Part shown: one piece after another, positions 38,211-48,211 of the stretch
Layout: every line of letters begins with the position of its first letter
Position numbering within the stretch: the first letter of the stretch is position 1
Assembly: GCF_003234965.1 (NCBI RefSeq)
Contig: NZ_QKVK01000005.1
Location: forward strand, 1-64,000
Length of the DNA: 64,000 nt
Direction: 5' to 3'
DNA from: Aestuariivirga litoralis
Lineage (GTDB): Bacteria > Pseudomonadota > Alphaproteobacteria > Rhizobiales > Aestuariivirgaceae
Notes under the pieces: model-generated
The model's database searches: none
What the model was told of the DNA's origin: nothing
Seen by the model: the letters and a program-made list of their open reading frames with translations, nothing else
Made by a program: the position numbers and the translations under genes

Positions 38211-38531
38211 ATGGCCACCCACAAGGTCTCCGACGCGTCCTTCGAAAAGGACGTCCTGCAGTCCGACACGCCCGTCGTCGTCGATTTCTGGGCGGAGTGG
38301 TGCGGCCCCTGCAAGATGATCGCCCCGGCGCTGGAGGAAATCGCCCAAAGCCTCGGCCCCAAGGCCAAGATCGTGAAGATCAACATCGACGAGAACCCCT
38401 CGGTGCCCTCGCAATACGGTGTGCGCGGCATCCCCACGCTGATGGTGTTCAAGGGCGGCCAGGTGGCCGCCACCAAGGTGGGCGCGGCGCCCAAGAACCA
38501 GCTCCAGAGCTGGATCGAACAGTCGATCTGA
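38211..38531 (+). CDS. trxA: Thioredoxin 1
   Basis: A 106-aa cytoplasmic disulphide reductase with the WCGPC active site ([17 protein letters not shown]) and the cis-proline loop [12 protein letters not shown]. The ATG at 38211 follows AAAGAGG. Codons upstream in the same frame are not typical and are left out. It is the last gene of the divL-to-trxA block. Confidence 0.96.
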   Translation: MATHKVSDASFEKDVLQSDTPVVVDFWAEWCGPCKMIAPALEEIAQSLGPKAKIVKINIDENPSVPSQYGVRGIPTLMVFKGGQVAATKVGAAPKNQLQSWIEQSI

Positions 38532-38556
38532 CCGCTCCGGTTGTCCTGAGTTGATG

Positions 38557-38583
38557 ATGGCCGCCCGCCCGGGCGGCCATTTT
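38557..38583 (+). terminator. Intrinsic terminator after trxA
   Basis: A 10-bp stem (ATGGCCGCCC, 38557-38566, with GGGCGGCCAT, 38571-38580) has a 4-base loop and is followed by TTT. Confidence 0.7.
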
Positions 38584-38687
38584 CCATGGGGCCGGGCCTG
38601 CCGCCTTGATGCTGCCATGAGCAGGTCTTCATACGACTGTCGCAATTCCGGAAACTGCACTAGTTTGCCCGGCGGGAGGACGAAGAC

Positions 38688-40376
38688 GTGACGACAGCTG
38701 AGGCGGCCGCCGGAGAGGCGCCGGGCAGGGGCCGTGCCGTGCCCACATGGCTCACGGCGGCGGGCAAGCTGCTGTTGCAGCTCTTCATCATCTATCTGGG
38801 CCTGCTCGCCATCCATGCCTATCTCGGCTGGTGGTCGCCCGAGTACCTGACGGGCCGCAGCCTTTGGCACTTCTGGTTCACCCGCATGATCGTGCCCATG
38901 GTCATGCTCGGCGTCTTCGCATCCTTCGCCCGGCTGCTGCCGGCAGGTGCCATGCTGGGCGCGGCCCTGCTCTTCGTCGGCACGCTCTCGGCCATCAAGA
39001 AGGAATCGACCGGCGAGCCCTTCCAGATCAGCGATCTGTTCCTGGCGGGCCAGTCGGTGCACCTCCTGCATTACGTACACTGGCATCACTGGCTGCTCGG
39101 CGCGCTGATCGTGCCCGCCGCGATCTGGTATGTTCTCAACCTGCGTTTCCGCTGGTGGAGCCTGCCCATGGCGCTGCTCTGCGTGGCGCTGCTCTCCACC
39201 TATCGCATCCAGTGGGTGGCCAACTGGATCCACGACAACAGCTGGTGGATCGGCGTCGAGAACCTCACCTTCAGCCAGGCCGAGAGCGAGCGCATGAACG
39301 GGCTTGCCACGCACCTCTATTTCTCCACCGCGGGACTGCGCCTCAAGACCTACACGCAAGCCGAGGTGAAGCAGGCGATCGACGCGCTGCAGGCGCCGGG
39401 CCAGCCGCCGGCCGTTGCCGCCTCCGGGCCGGCGCCCGATGTCTATGTCATCCTCGGCGAGGCCTGGTGGCGCGACCCGCATGACACGGCCTCCCCGCTC
39501 GACCAGCTGAAGGCCGCGGGCTTCACGGAATCGATGGCGGTGTCACCGGTCTATGGCGGCACCACCCCCAATGCCGAGTTCGAGGCACTCACCGGCATTT
39601 CGATCAAGACCTTCCAGGACGGCATCATCCCCTACCAGCACTATGTGCAGTACATCACCGAAGGGGCGCGCGCCCTGCCGCGCATCCTCACCGAGAAGGG
39701 CTATGCCGCCACTGCCTATCACAACTTCACCCGCCGCTTCTGGCTCCGGGACCAGATCTACCCGAAGCTCGGCTTCGCCGATTTCGTGTCGATGGACCAG
39801 ATGACGCTGACCATCCAGCCCAATGACTGGCCCACCGATGAAGGCCTCTACAAGGCCGTGCTGTCACGCATTGGCGGCGACAAGCCGCAGTTCCACTTCA
39901 TCGTCACGGTGCAGACGCACGGCCCCTATGAGGCCGACGAGCGCGACGTGAAGGGCCATGAGGGTGTCACCGACTATCGCACCAGGCTGGATGGCGCGGC
40001 AAAGTCGCTCGCCGCCTTCAAGGCGGAACTCGATGCCAGGGGCCGGCCCTATGCACTGGTGCTGTTCGGCGACCATCTGCCGGGACTGCGCATGCACCAG
40101 CTTCACGATGGCATGAAATCTGAGCAGGACCCGCGGCTCCACCAGGTGCCGGTGCTGATCGCGTCCAACACCGACCAGCCGCAGGTGCTCGCCGATGCCA
40201 TCCGCGGCCGCCCGCTCTATTGCCTCTCGCCGCTGGTGCTGGACTGGATTGGCCGGCCGGCGGAGGAACGCTACATGACCTACCTCGATGCCAGCTGCCG
40301 CAGCGCGGAAGACCCGAAGCTGCGCCCGGCGGAAGCGGTGATCCAGAACCAGCTGTTCACGCTGGATCCGCTTTAG
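38688..40376 (+). CDS. LtaS-like sulfatase-family phosphoglycerol transferase
   Basis: A 562-aa membrane enzyme with a GTG start after a GGGAGGA site. Four or five N-terminal membrane helices (LLLQLFIIYLGLLAIHA through MALLCVALLSTY) precede a periplasmic alkaline-phosphatase-fold domain. Catalytic features are visible: the likely nucleophile threonine in VYGGTTPNAEFEALTG, and metal or substrate motifs in VTVQTHGPYE and VLFGDHLPGLRMH. In Gram-negatives such enzymes decorate periplasmic glucans or lipids with phosphoglycerol or phosphoethanolamine; the acceptor here is unknown. Confidence 0.8.
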   Translation: MTTAEAAAGEAPGRGRAVPTWLTAAGKLLLQLFIIYLGLLAIHAYLGWWSPEYLTGRSLWHFWFTRMIVPMVMLGVFASFARLLPAGAMLGAALLFVGTLSAIKKESTGEPFQISDLFLAGQSVHLLHYVHWHHWLLGALIVPAAIWYVLNLRFRWWSLPMALLCVALLSTYRIQWVANWIHDNSWWIGVENLTFSQAESERMNGLATHLYFSTAGLRLKTYTQAEVKQAIDALQAPGQPPAVAASGPAPDVYVILGEAWWRDPHDTASPLDQLKAAGFTESMAVSPVYGGTTPNAEFEALTGISIKTFQDGIIPYQHYVQYITEGARALPRILTEKGYAATAYHNFTRRFWLRDQIYPKLGFADFVSMDQMTLTIQPNDWPTDEGLYKAVLSRIGGDKPQFHFIVTVQTHGPYEADERDVKGHEGVTDYRTRLDGAAKSLAAFKAELDARGRPYALVLFGDHLPGLRMHQLHDGMKSEQDPRLHQVPVLIASNTDQPQVLADAIRGRPLYCLSPLVLDWIGRPAEERYMTYLDASCRSAEDPKLRPAEAVIQNQLFTLDPL

Positions 40377-40396
40377 GGATCAGGCACACCCACCCC

Positions 40397-40478
40397 GTCA
40401 TCATGGCCGGGCTCGTCCCGGCCATCTTTTTCGCATCGCGAAAGAGGTTCGCCGTGACAAGCCCAGCGATGATGAACG
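40397..40478. repeat. Dispersed palindromic repeat, copy 1
   Basis: It begins GTCATCATGGCCGGGCT and ends CAGCGATGATGA. The inner GGCCGGGCT-CGT-CCCGGCC-type hairpin is followed by CTTTTT, so it can also act as a terminator for the flanking convergent genes. The same element recurs at 61097-61180. Confidence 0.65.
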
Positions 40479-40503
40479 TGTGTGATGTTGCGGCGACCCG
40501 CAC

Positions 40504-40782
40504 TCACTCCTCGTCGAACTTGCTCTCGACGAGTTGCGCCAGCGCCTCCAGTGCCTCCTCGGCCTGGGCGCCCCTCGCCTCCACCATGATCGAGGTGCCC
40601 ATGGCGGCGCCCAGCATCATCAGCCCCATGATCGAGGTGGCGGGCACCGACATGCCATCGCGCGTCACCGTGATCTCGGCGTCGAAGCCTTCCGCGCATT
40701 TGACGAACTTGGCCGAGGCGCGGGCATGGAGCCCCCGCTGGTTGGTGATTGCGAGTTCGCGGGCCGCCACCGTCGCCGACAT
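40504..40782 (-). CDS. ptsH: Phosphocarrier protein HPr
   Basis: A 92-aa PTS phosphocarrier. The active histidine is H19 (NQRGLHARASAKFV), and the regulatory serine phosphorylated by HprK is S50 (PATSIMGLMML). In alphaproteobacteria this HPr serves regulation rather than sugar transport. It is the last gene of the chvI-chvG-hprK-EIIA-ptsH operon and ends it before the repeat. Confidence 0.94.
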   Translation of the reverse strand: MSATVAARELAITNQRGLHARASAKFVKCAEGFDAEITVTRDGMSVPATSIMGLMMLGAAMGTSIMVEARGAQAEEALEALAQLVESKFDEE

Positions 40783-40783
40783 C

Positions 40784-41182
40784 TCAGTCCCCCAGGATCT
40801 GGCTGGCGACGTTGATGTATTTGCGTCCCGCGTCCTGTGCGGCGGTCGCCGCCTTGTCGAGCGCATAGTCCTTGCGGATGCGGGCGAGCTTGACCAGCAT
40901 CGGCAGGTTCAGCCCTGCCACCACCTCCACCTTGCCGATCTCGAGCAGCGAGATCGCGAGGTTCGAGGGCGTGCCGCCGAACATGTCGGTGAGGATGATG
41001 ACGCCGGCGCCGCCATTGACGCGCTCGACGGCTGCGGCAATGTCGGCGCGCCGTGCTTCCATGCGGTCATCGGGGCCGATGGCAACCGTCTCGATCGCCT
41101 GTTGCGGACCCACCACATGTTCCATTGCCGACAGGAACTCTTCCGCCAGGCGGCCATGGGTGACCAGGACGAGTCCGATCAT
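40784..41182 (-). CDS. PTS EIIA component, mannose family
   Basis: A 132-aa EIIA(Man) domain with phosphorylatable H9 (LVLVTHGRLAEEF) and the ILTDMFGGTPSNLA block. No EIIB, EIIC or EIID is present, so it is regulatory, receiving phosphate from HPr. It begins 78 bp after hprK and ends one base before ptsH. Confidence 0.93.
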   Translation of the reverse strand: MIGLVLVTHGRLAEEFLSAMEHVVGPQQAIETVAIGPDDRMEARRADIAAAVERVNGGAGVIILTDMFGGTPSNLAISLLEIGKVEVVAGLNLPMLVKLARIRKDYALDKAATAAQDAGRKYINVASQILGD

Positions 41183-41260
41183 GATGGTCGTGAAACTCCG
41201 CGCTTTTCCCGCTCAGGGTGGCGCACAATGCCTCTAACGATCGCGCGATGCAACATCGTT

Positions 41261-41725
41261 TCAGGGCTGGACGAACTGGTCCAGCGCCGCCCTCAGCCGG
41301 GCCGGCGCCGAGGCGCTCTGCGGGTCGAGGAGGATCAGCGGCACGGCCATTCCGAGGATCTCCATGCGCGCCGCGCCGAGGTCCGGCAGGCGCTCGATCT
41401 CTGCGGCGGGTGTCAGCCGCACGGCGAGCCGCAAACGGGCTTCCGCGACAACGGCAAGTTCCGCAATGCCCAGTCCCCTGATCTCCAGCTTTCCCTTGAG
41501 GGCAGCTGGCGCGGAGGCGATGAGCCGGCCCTCCTGCTTGCGGATCACCACCTGGTCGTCGGCCACCAGCTGCGCGGCCCGCGCCGTGCCGGTGAGGCCA
41601 AGCCCCTGCTGGTCGACGAGACGCAGCGCCAGGTCGGACTTGCCGCTTCCCGGCTTGCCCACCAGCAGCACGCCGTCACCGCCGATGGCGAGGCAGGTGC
41701 CGTGGATGAGCGCTTCCTCATGCAT
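41261..41725 (-). CDS. hprK: HPr kinase/phosphorylase, short alphaproteobacterial form
   Basis: A 154-aa protein that keeps only the C-terminal kinase domain of HprK. The P-loop is LLVGKPGSGKSDLALRL (residues 20-36), and EIRGLGI contains the family's second signature. It phosphorylates HPr on serine. Its first 8 bp overlap the end of chvG, so PTS regulation and the ChvG-ChvI system are co-expressed. Confidence 0.93.
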   Translation of the reverse strand: MHEEALIHGTCLAIGGDGVLLVGKPGSGKSDLALRLVDQQGLGLTGTARAAQLVADDQVVIRKQEGRLIASAPAALKGKLEIRGLGIAELAVVAEARLRLAVRLTPAAEIERLPDLGAARMEILGMAVPLILLDPQSASAPARLRAALDQFVQP

Positions 41726-43502
41726 TGGTGGCCGCCGGAATGCGCACGGTGAAGCGCGCGCCGAGGATGGGCTTCTCGCCGCTCTCATCCGGCTTGCCAA
41801 GCCGGTTCTCGGCCCAGATGCGGCCCTTGTGCGCGTCGACGATCTGCTGCGAGATTGACAGGCCGAGGCCGGAGTTTGACCCGAAGCTGCCCTCCGGCCT
41901 GTCGGTGTAGAAGCGCTCGAACACGCGCTCAAGGTTGTCGGGCGGAATGCCGGGCCCGAAGTCGTCGACACGGAACTCGACGTCCGGTCCCACGCGGCGC
42001 ACCCGGACCTGCAGCTTGGTGCCGGGCCTGGTGAAGGAGCGTGCATTGTCGATCAGGTTGCGCACCACCTGGCCCAGCCGCGAGTCATGCCCCATCACGG
42101 TATAGGCCCTGGCGCGGTCCATGCCCGGCGGCGGCTTGGCGATCTCGAACTCGACTTCCGCCTGGGCCTCCTTGCGCGTGTCGTTGGCGAAGCTGGTGAT
42201 CGATTCGAGCAGCTGCGACAGGTCGAAGGCCTGGGCCTCGCCGCGGGCCAGCTCGGCATCGAGCCGCGACGCATCGGAGATGTCTGTGATCAGCCGGTCG
42301 AGCCGCTTCACGTCATGGTTCACGATCTCCACCAGCCGCTCGCGTTGCTCCGGCGTCTTGGCATAGGCGAGTGTCTCGACGGCGCTCCTGAGGGAGGTGA
42401 GCGGATTCTTGAGCTCGTGTGACACATCCGCCGCGAAGGCCTCGATGGCGGCGATGCGGTTGTAGAGCGCATTGGTCATGTCGCGCACCGCACCCGAGAG
42501 GTCGCCGATCTCGTCGCCGCGCGCCGAGAAGTCCGGAATCTCAACCCGCTTGTTGATGCCGCGCCGCACCCGCTCGGCGGCGGCGGCGAGCTTGCGCAGC
42601 GGCAGCGCGATGGTGGAGGCGAGCAGGATCGACAGCAGGATGGTGACGAGCGCCACGAAGCCGAAGGTCATCAGCACCACCTGGCGCTCGGCGCGGAGCA
42701 CATTGTCGATCTCGCCGCCGGTGGTGGAGAGCACGAGCGAGCCCAGAACGGCGCGGAAGCGCTGGATCGGCACGGCAACGACGACGATGATCTGGCCCCG
42801 GTCGTTGAGGCGGACGAGGCTCACCTTGGCGCCCTTCAGCGCGGCGGCCACCTCCGGAAAGTCCTTGCCGTTGTCGATGCCGTATTCGATCTGCTTGGGG
42901 TAGTCGTAGCTGAAGGTCCAGGTGACGAAGCGGTTCCACAGCGAGCGCATGCTGTCCTGTTCGCCATTGGGCGGCGGCAGGTCGGTCTGCACGATGTCGC
43001 CGCGCGAATAGAGGAAACGGCTGTCGACGACGAGGTTGCCGTCCTTGTCGATGATCCGTGCACGGACGGTGGTGTTGGCCAGCAGCCGCTTCAGCACCGG
43101 CCCCGCCGCCTCGGGGTCGATGGGGAAGTCGAGGCTCGACATCTGCTCGGTGTCGGGCAGCAGTTCCTCGTTCGAGTCGGCCAGCGAGTCGGGGTCGATG
43201 ACGATCGAGCCGGTGTCGACCGTGGCCGAGCCCGCCACGGCGGCGGCGATGATCTGCGCCTGCGTGGTGAGGCTCTGCACGCGGGCGTCGATCAGGCCCT
43301 GGCGGAACTGGTTGAAGTAGAGGATGCCGGAGACGAGAACGATGAGGCCCAGGAGGTTCAGCAGCACGATGCGGCTGGTCAGCCGGTGCGGCCAGATGCG
43401 GCGCACCAGCCCCTGCCTCGGCGCAGCCTCGCGCTCCGCGGCGTCGGCGTCTTCGGCCTCGGCGCGGTCGGCGGTCTCCGGTGGCATCACCTTGTCAAGC
43501 AT
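41718..43502 (-). CDS. chvG: Sensor histidine kinase ChvG (ExoS)
   Basis: A 594-aa membrane kinase. Two helices (IVLLNLLGLIVLVSGILYF and LMTFGFVALVTILLSILLAS) flank a periplasmic sensor of about 220 residues. HAMP, HisKA (AADVSHELKNPLTSL) and ATPase (NLIDNARSF, DDFGPGI, GLGLSI) domains follow. ChvG senses acidity and envelope state in rhizobia and Agrobacterium. It lies downstream of chvI with a 29-bp gap. Confidence 0.94.
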   Translation of the reverse strand: MLDKVMPPETADRAEAEDADAAEREAAPRQGLVRRIWPHRLTSRIVLLNLLGLIVLVSGILYFNQFRQGLIDARVQSLTTQAQIIAAAVAGSATVDTGSIVIDPDSLADSNEELLPDTEQMSSLDFPIDPEAAGPVLKRLLANTTVRARIIDKDGNLVVDSRFLYSRGDIVQTDLPPPNGEQDSMRSLWNRFVTWTFSYDYPKQIEYGIDNGKDFPEVAAALKGAKVSLVRLNDRGQIIVVVAVPIQRFRAVLGSLVLSTTGGEIDNVLRAERQVVLMTFGFVALVTILLSILLASTIALPLRKLAAAAERVRRGINKRVEIPDFSARGDEIGDLSGAVRDMTNALYNRIAAIEAFAADVSHELKNPLTSLRSAVETLAYAKTPEQRERLVEIVNHDVKRLDRLITDISDASRLDAELARGEAQAFDLSQLLESITSFANDTRKEAQAEVEFEIAKPPPGMDRARAYTVMGHDSRLGQVVRNLIDNARSFTRPGTKLQVRVRRVGPDVEFRVDDFGPGIPPDNLERVFERFYTDRPEGSFGSNSGLGLSISQQIVDAHKGRIWAENRLGKPDESGEKPILGARFTVRIPAATNA

Positions 43503-43531
43503 CGGCGGTCACCGGGCCCGAAGGTCCGGTC

Positions 43532-44242
43532 CTATTGCTCCTTGAAGCGGTAGCCCACGCCATAGAGCGTCTCGATGGCGTCAAACTCGGCATCGACCGC
43601 GTTGAACTTCTTGCGCAGCCGCTTGATGTGGCTGTCGATGGTGCGGTCATCGACATAGACCTGGTCATCATAGGCCGCATCCATCAGCGCGTCGCGGCTC
43701 TTCACGATGCCGGGGCGCTGCGCCAGCGACTGCAGGATCAGGAATTCCGTGACCGTCAGCGTCACGGGCTTGCCGTCCCAGGTGCAGGAATGGCGGTCGG
43801 GGTCCATGGCCAGCTTGCCGCGCTCGATCACCTTGGCGGCCTCGGTGGGGGCCGCCGTCACGTCGCGGTTCACGACGCGGCGCATCACGGCCTTGACGCG
43901 CTCCACCAGCAGGCGCTGCGAGAACGGCTTCTTGATGAAGTCGTCCGCCCCCATCTTGAGCCCGAAGAGTTCGTCGATCTCGTCGTCCTTGGAGGTGAGG
44001 AAGATGACGGGAAGGTCGGATTTCTGGCGGATGCGGCGCAACAGCTCCATCCCGTCCATGCGCGGCATCTTGATGTCGAAGATGGCCATGTCGGGCGGAT
44101 TGTCCTGCAGGCCCTGCAGGGCTGCCGCACCGTCATTGTACTTCTGCACCGCATAGCCCTCGTTCTCGAGCGCCATGCCGACGGACGTCAGGATGTTGCG
44201 GTCGTCATCGACCAGCGCAATGGTGGGCATCTTCTTGTTCAT
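43532..44242 (-). CDS. chvI: OmpR-family response regulator ChvI
   Basis: A 236-aa regulator with a receiver domain (acidic D12-D14, phosphoacceptor D56 in [12 protein letters not shown]) and a winged-helix DNA-binding domain ending [13 protein letters not shown] and [13 protein letters not shown]. The ATG at 44242 follows GAAGGGAT. It is divergent from the HugZ-like gene and close to pckA, the usual neighbour. Confidence 0.95.
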   Translation of the reverse strand: MNKKMPTIALVDDDRNILTSVGMALENEGYAVQKYNDGAAALQGLQDNPPDMAIFDIKMPRMDGMELLRRIRQKSDLPVIFLTSKDDEIDELFGLKMGADDFIKKPFSQRLLVERVKAVMRRVVNRDVTAAPTEAAKVIERGKLAMDPDRHSCTWDGKPVTLTVTEFLILQSLAQRPGIVKSRDALMDAAYDDQVYVDDRTIDSHIKRLRKKFNAVDAEFDAIETLYGVGYRFKEQ

Positions 44243-44340
44243 CCCTTCAACTATGTCCTTCCATTGGCAGTAGGGGCGGAACTGGAACAAAATGTGGCAG
44301 ACATGATAGGCATTCCGCACCGGAATTGCGAGGTATGTTC

Positions 44341-45051
44341 ATGAGTGAACGCAGAAGTTTCAGCGCGGACGAGGCCCGCAACCTGCTCCGGAGGGCCCGC
44401 ACGGGCACCCTGGGCACGCTGAATGCCGAGGGCGGCATCCCCTATGCCTCGCTCGTCAATCTGGCGACGGACGTCCGGGGCTGCCCGGTCATCCTGGTCT
44501 CGACCCTGGCCTGGCACACCCGCAACCTGCTGGCGGATCCCCGCGGCAGCGTCATGGTGGCCGAAATGCCGCCCGAGGGCGACGCGTTGACGGGCGCCCG
44601 GGTCACCGTCATGGGCCGCTTTTCCAGGGTCGAGGGCCGCGAGGTCAGCCGCCGCTATCTCGCCCGCCACCCCGCGGCGGAGCTCTATGCCGGCTTCGGG
44701 GATTTCGCCTTCTGGCGGCTGGAGCCGGAGCTCGCCCATGCCGTGGCCGGCTTCGGCCGGATCGAGACCATCCCCGCAAATGAGCTGTTCCCCTCAGCCG
44801 ATGAGATGATCGCGCTGGAGGAGGGTGCAGTGCAGCACATGAATGAAGATCACGAGGACGCCATCCAGCGGTTCGCCGAAAAGCTTCTGGGTGCCACAGC
44901 CGGAGGCTGGAAAATCATGGCAATCGACCCTGACGGCGCGGATCTCCGCCGCGGCGAGGAGGTCCTCAGACTGCCCTTCGGCACGCCCGTCTATTCAGGT
45001 GGGGCCTTGCGTTCATGCCTCGCGAAACTGGGGGAGCAGACGCGAGTTTAG
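44341..45051 (+). CDS. HugZ/HutZ-family protein (PNPOx-like barrel plus DUF2470)
   Basis: A 236-aa protein. The N-terminal split barrel (ARTGTLGTLNAEGGIPYASL) is of the flavin- or haem-binding pyridoxamine-phosphate-oxidase type. The C-terminal domain (EEGAVQHMNEDHEDAIQRFA) is the DUF2470 domain found in HugZ haem-utilisation proteins. No haem transport genes are nearby, so the function is uncertain. I chose the ATG at 44341 because GAGG lies 7 bases upstream. Confidence 0.78.
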   Translation: MSERRSFSADEARNLLRRARTGTLGTLNAEGGIPYASLVNLATDVRGCPVILVSTLAWHTRNLLADPRGSVMVAEMPPEGDALTGARVTVMGRFSRVEGREVSRRYLARHPAAELYAGFGDFAFWRLEPELAHAVAGFGRIETIPANELFPSADEMIALEEGAVQHMNEDHEDAIQRFAEKLLGATAGGWKIMAIDPDGADLRRGEEVLRLPFGTPVYSGGALRSCLAKLGEQTRV

Positions 45052-45181
45052 GTTTTAGTCTCAGATAATGATGTACGATACCGCATACTTTTGATGTAAA
45101 CTAGGCTTTTCCATCATTTTGCTCTTGCAGGACCCCCCGGGCGGACTTAACAGTTGCCCTTACGGTTCACAGGAGCACGAC

Positions 45182-46789
<1,608 letters not shown>

Positions 46790-46812
46790 CCTCCGCACGC
46801 TTGCAGATTCGG

Positions 46813-46841
46813 GGGCACGGGCTCATGAAGGGCCCGTGCCC
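46813..46841 (+). terminator. Stem-loop after pckA
   Basis: A 10-bp perfect stem (GGGCACGGGC, 46813-46822, with GCCCGTGCCC, 46832-46841). It is 23 bp after the pckA stop and contains the GTG start of the next gene in its 3' arm. No clear T-run follows. Confidence 0.5.
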
Positions 46842-47585
46842 TCCTCGTTTGATCAGTTCAGCATCCTGACGCTCGCCCTTACCGTGCTTGTCGCCGGCAT
46901 CGCCGGCCTGGCACGCGGCTTCTCGGGCTTCGGCGCGGCGCTGATCTTCATGCCCGCCGGCAGCGCGCTGGTGGGACCCGCGGTGGCGGCCCCGGTGCTG
47001 CTCGTCGCCGACGGCGTTCTGTCCCTGGGCTTCCTGCCACGCGCCTGGCTGCTGGCGCGCCGCCGCGACGTCGCGTTGATGGCCTCCGGCGCCGTCATCG
47101 GCGTGCCACTCGGCGCGCTCATCCTGCGCCATGCCGATCCGCTGCTCCTGCGCTGGGTGATCTGCGGTCTCGCCTCGTCGATGCTGCTGCTGCTGCTCTC
47201 CGGCTGGCGCTATCACGGCACGCCGCGGGCACCCGTCACCGCGGCGGTCGGCGCCGTCGCCGGCCTCTTCGGCGGGCTGGCGCAGATGACGGGCCCGCCC
47301 GTCGTCGCCTACTGGCTCTCCGGCAAGGAGACGCATGGCACCGTGCGGGCCTCCATCATCCTGTTCTTCGGCGCAACCACGGTCTTCACCTTCATCAGCT
47401 ATCTCGCCTCCGGCATCATCACGGCGCAGGCCCTCTGGCTCGCGGCCCTTGTCGCACCGGCCTATGCGCTCGGGTTGTTCACGGGTTCGCGCGCCTTCCA
47501 TTTCGCCAGCCCGGAGGTGTTCCGCCGCCTGTGCTTCGCCCTGATCGCCGCCTCGGTGCTGACCAGCCTCCCCGTCTGGCGCTAG
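46836..47585 (+). CDS. TauE/SafE-family permease (sulfite exporter-like)
   Basis: A 249-aa integral membrane protein with about eight helices, opening LTLALTVLVAGIAGLARGFSG and with the second family block VGAVAGLFGGLAQMTGPPVV. TauE/SafE proteins export small sulfonates, sulfite or organic acids; the substrate here is unknown. The start is the GTG at 46836, with no better ATG available. It is convergent with the MarR gene and overlaps its end by 4 bp. Confidence 0.85.
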   Translation: MPSSFDQFSILTLALTVLVAGIAGLARGFSGFGAALIFMPAGSALVGPAVAAPVLLVADGVLSLGFLPRAWLLARRRDVALMASGAVIGVPLGALILRHADPLLLRWVICGLASSMLLLLLSGWRYHGTPRAPVTAAVGAVAGLFGGLAQMTGPPVVAYWLSGKETHGTVRASIILFFGATTVFTFISYLASGIITAQALWLAALVAPAYALGLFTGSRAFHFASPEVFRRLCFALIAASVLTSLPVWR

Positions 47586-48166
47586 CTCGCGGGCTCGTGC
47601 GCGGCGCAGATGCGGGCCGCGTCGTCATTGGACAGCGCATCCTCGAACAGCATGCAGAGATGCGGTCCCTTCGCATCCCCGTCACGCCCCTTCTCGCGGA
47701 AGAAGCGGCAACTGGCGCAGAGGCCATAGCTGGCAAGTCCCGCCCGCTTCAGCTCGCGCGCCAGCAGCTCCTCGAGCCCGCGTTGCATGCGCCGCCGGGT
47801 CTTGCCGCCCAGCTCCTCCACCCCGGAAGAAAGCTCCATCCAGGGGTCCTTCGCCAGCACGGCAAGGCCCTGCTGCGTCAGCGTCAGCTGCACCGCCTTG
47901 CGCGCATTGCGCTTCGCCTTGGTGATCAACCCCTTGCGCTCCAGCGCCATCAGCGTCTGCGAGATGGTGCCCTTGGTGGCACCCAGATAGCGCGTCAGGG
48001 CCTGCGCCGTGTTGGAGAAGCGGTTGGCACGGGCGAGGTAGCGCAGCGCCTCGCGCTGCGCGGGGTTCAGGCCGTCCTCGTGCTCGCGCGCCCGCAGCAC
48101 GCGGGCCAGCCGCTCCAGCGGCCAGGCGATCATGTGGCCGTCGCCCTCATCCTCGTCACTGCTCAT
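47582..48166 (-). CDS. MarR-family regulator with a cysteine-rich C-terminal tail
   Basis: A 194-aa winged-helix regulator. The helix-turn-helix region is ALTRYLGATKGTISQTLMAL, with a basic wing (RNARKAVQLTLTQQG). After the usual fold a tail of about 45 residues carries four cysteines spaced C-x2-C-x17-C-x15-C (CASCRFF, HLCMLF, RICAAH). This suggests a metal, Fe-S or redox sensor. I chose the ATG at 48166 over an upstream GTG. Its target is unknown; glpD/eryB lies just upstream on the same strand. Confidence 0.8.
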   Translation of the reverse strand: MSSDEDEGDGHMIAWPLERLARVLRAREHEDGLNPAQREALRYLARANRFSNTAQALTRYLGATKGTISQTLMALERKGLITKAKRNARKAVQLTLTQQGLAVLAKDPWMELSSGVEELGGKTRRRMQRGLEELLARELKRAGLASYGLCASCRFFREKGRDGDAKGPHLCMLFEDALSNDDAARICAAHEPAS

Positions 48167-48211
48167 GGCCGCGCATGGTTCCACAAAGCGGGGTCACGTG
48201 CGAGTGGAAAT

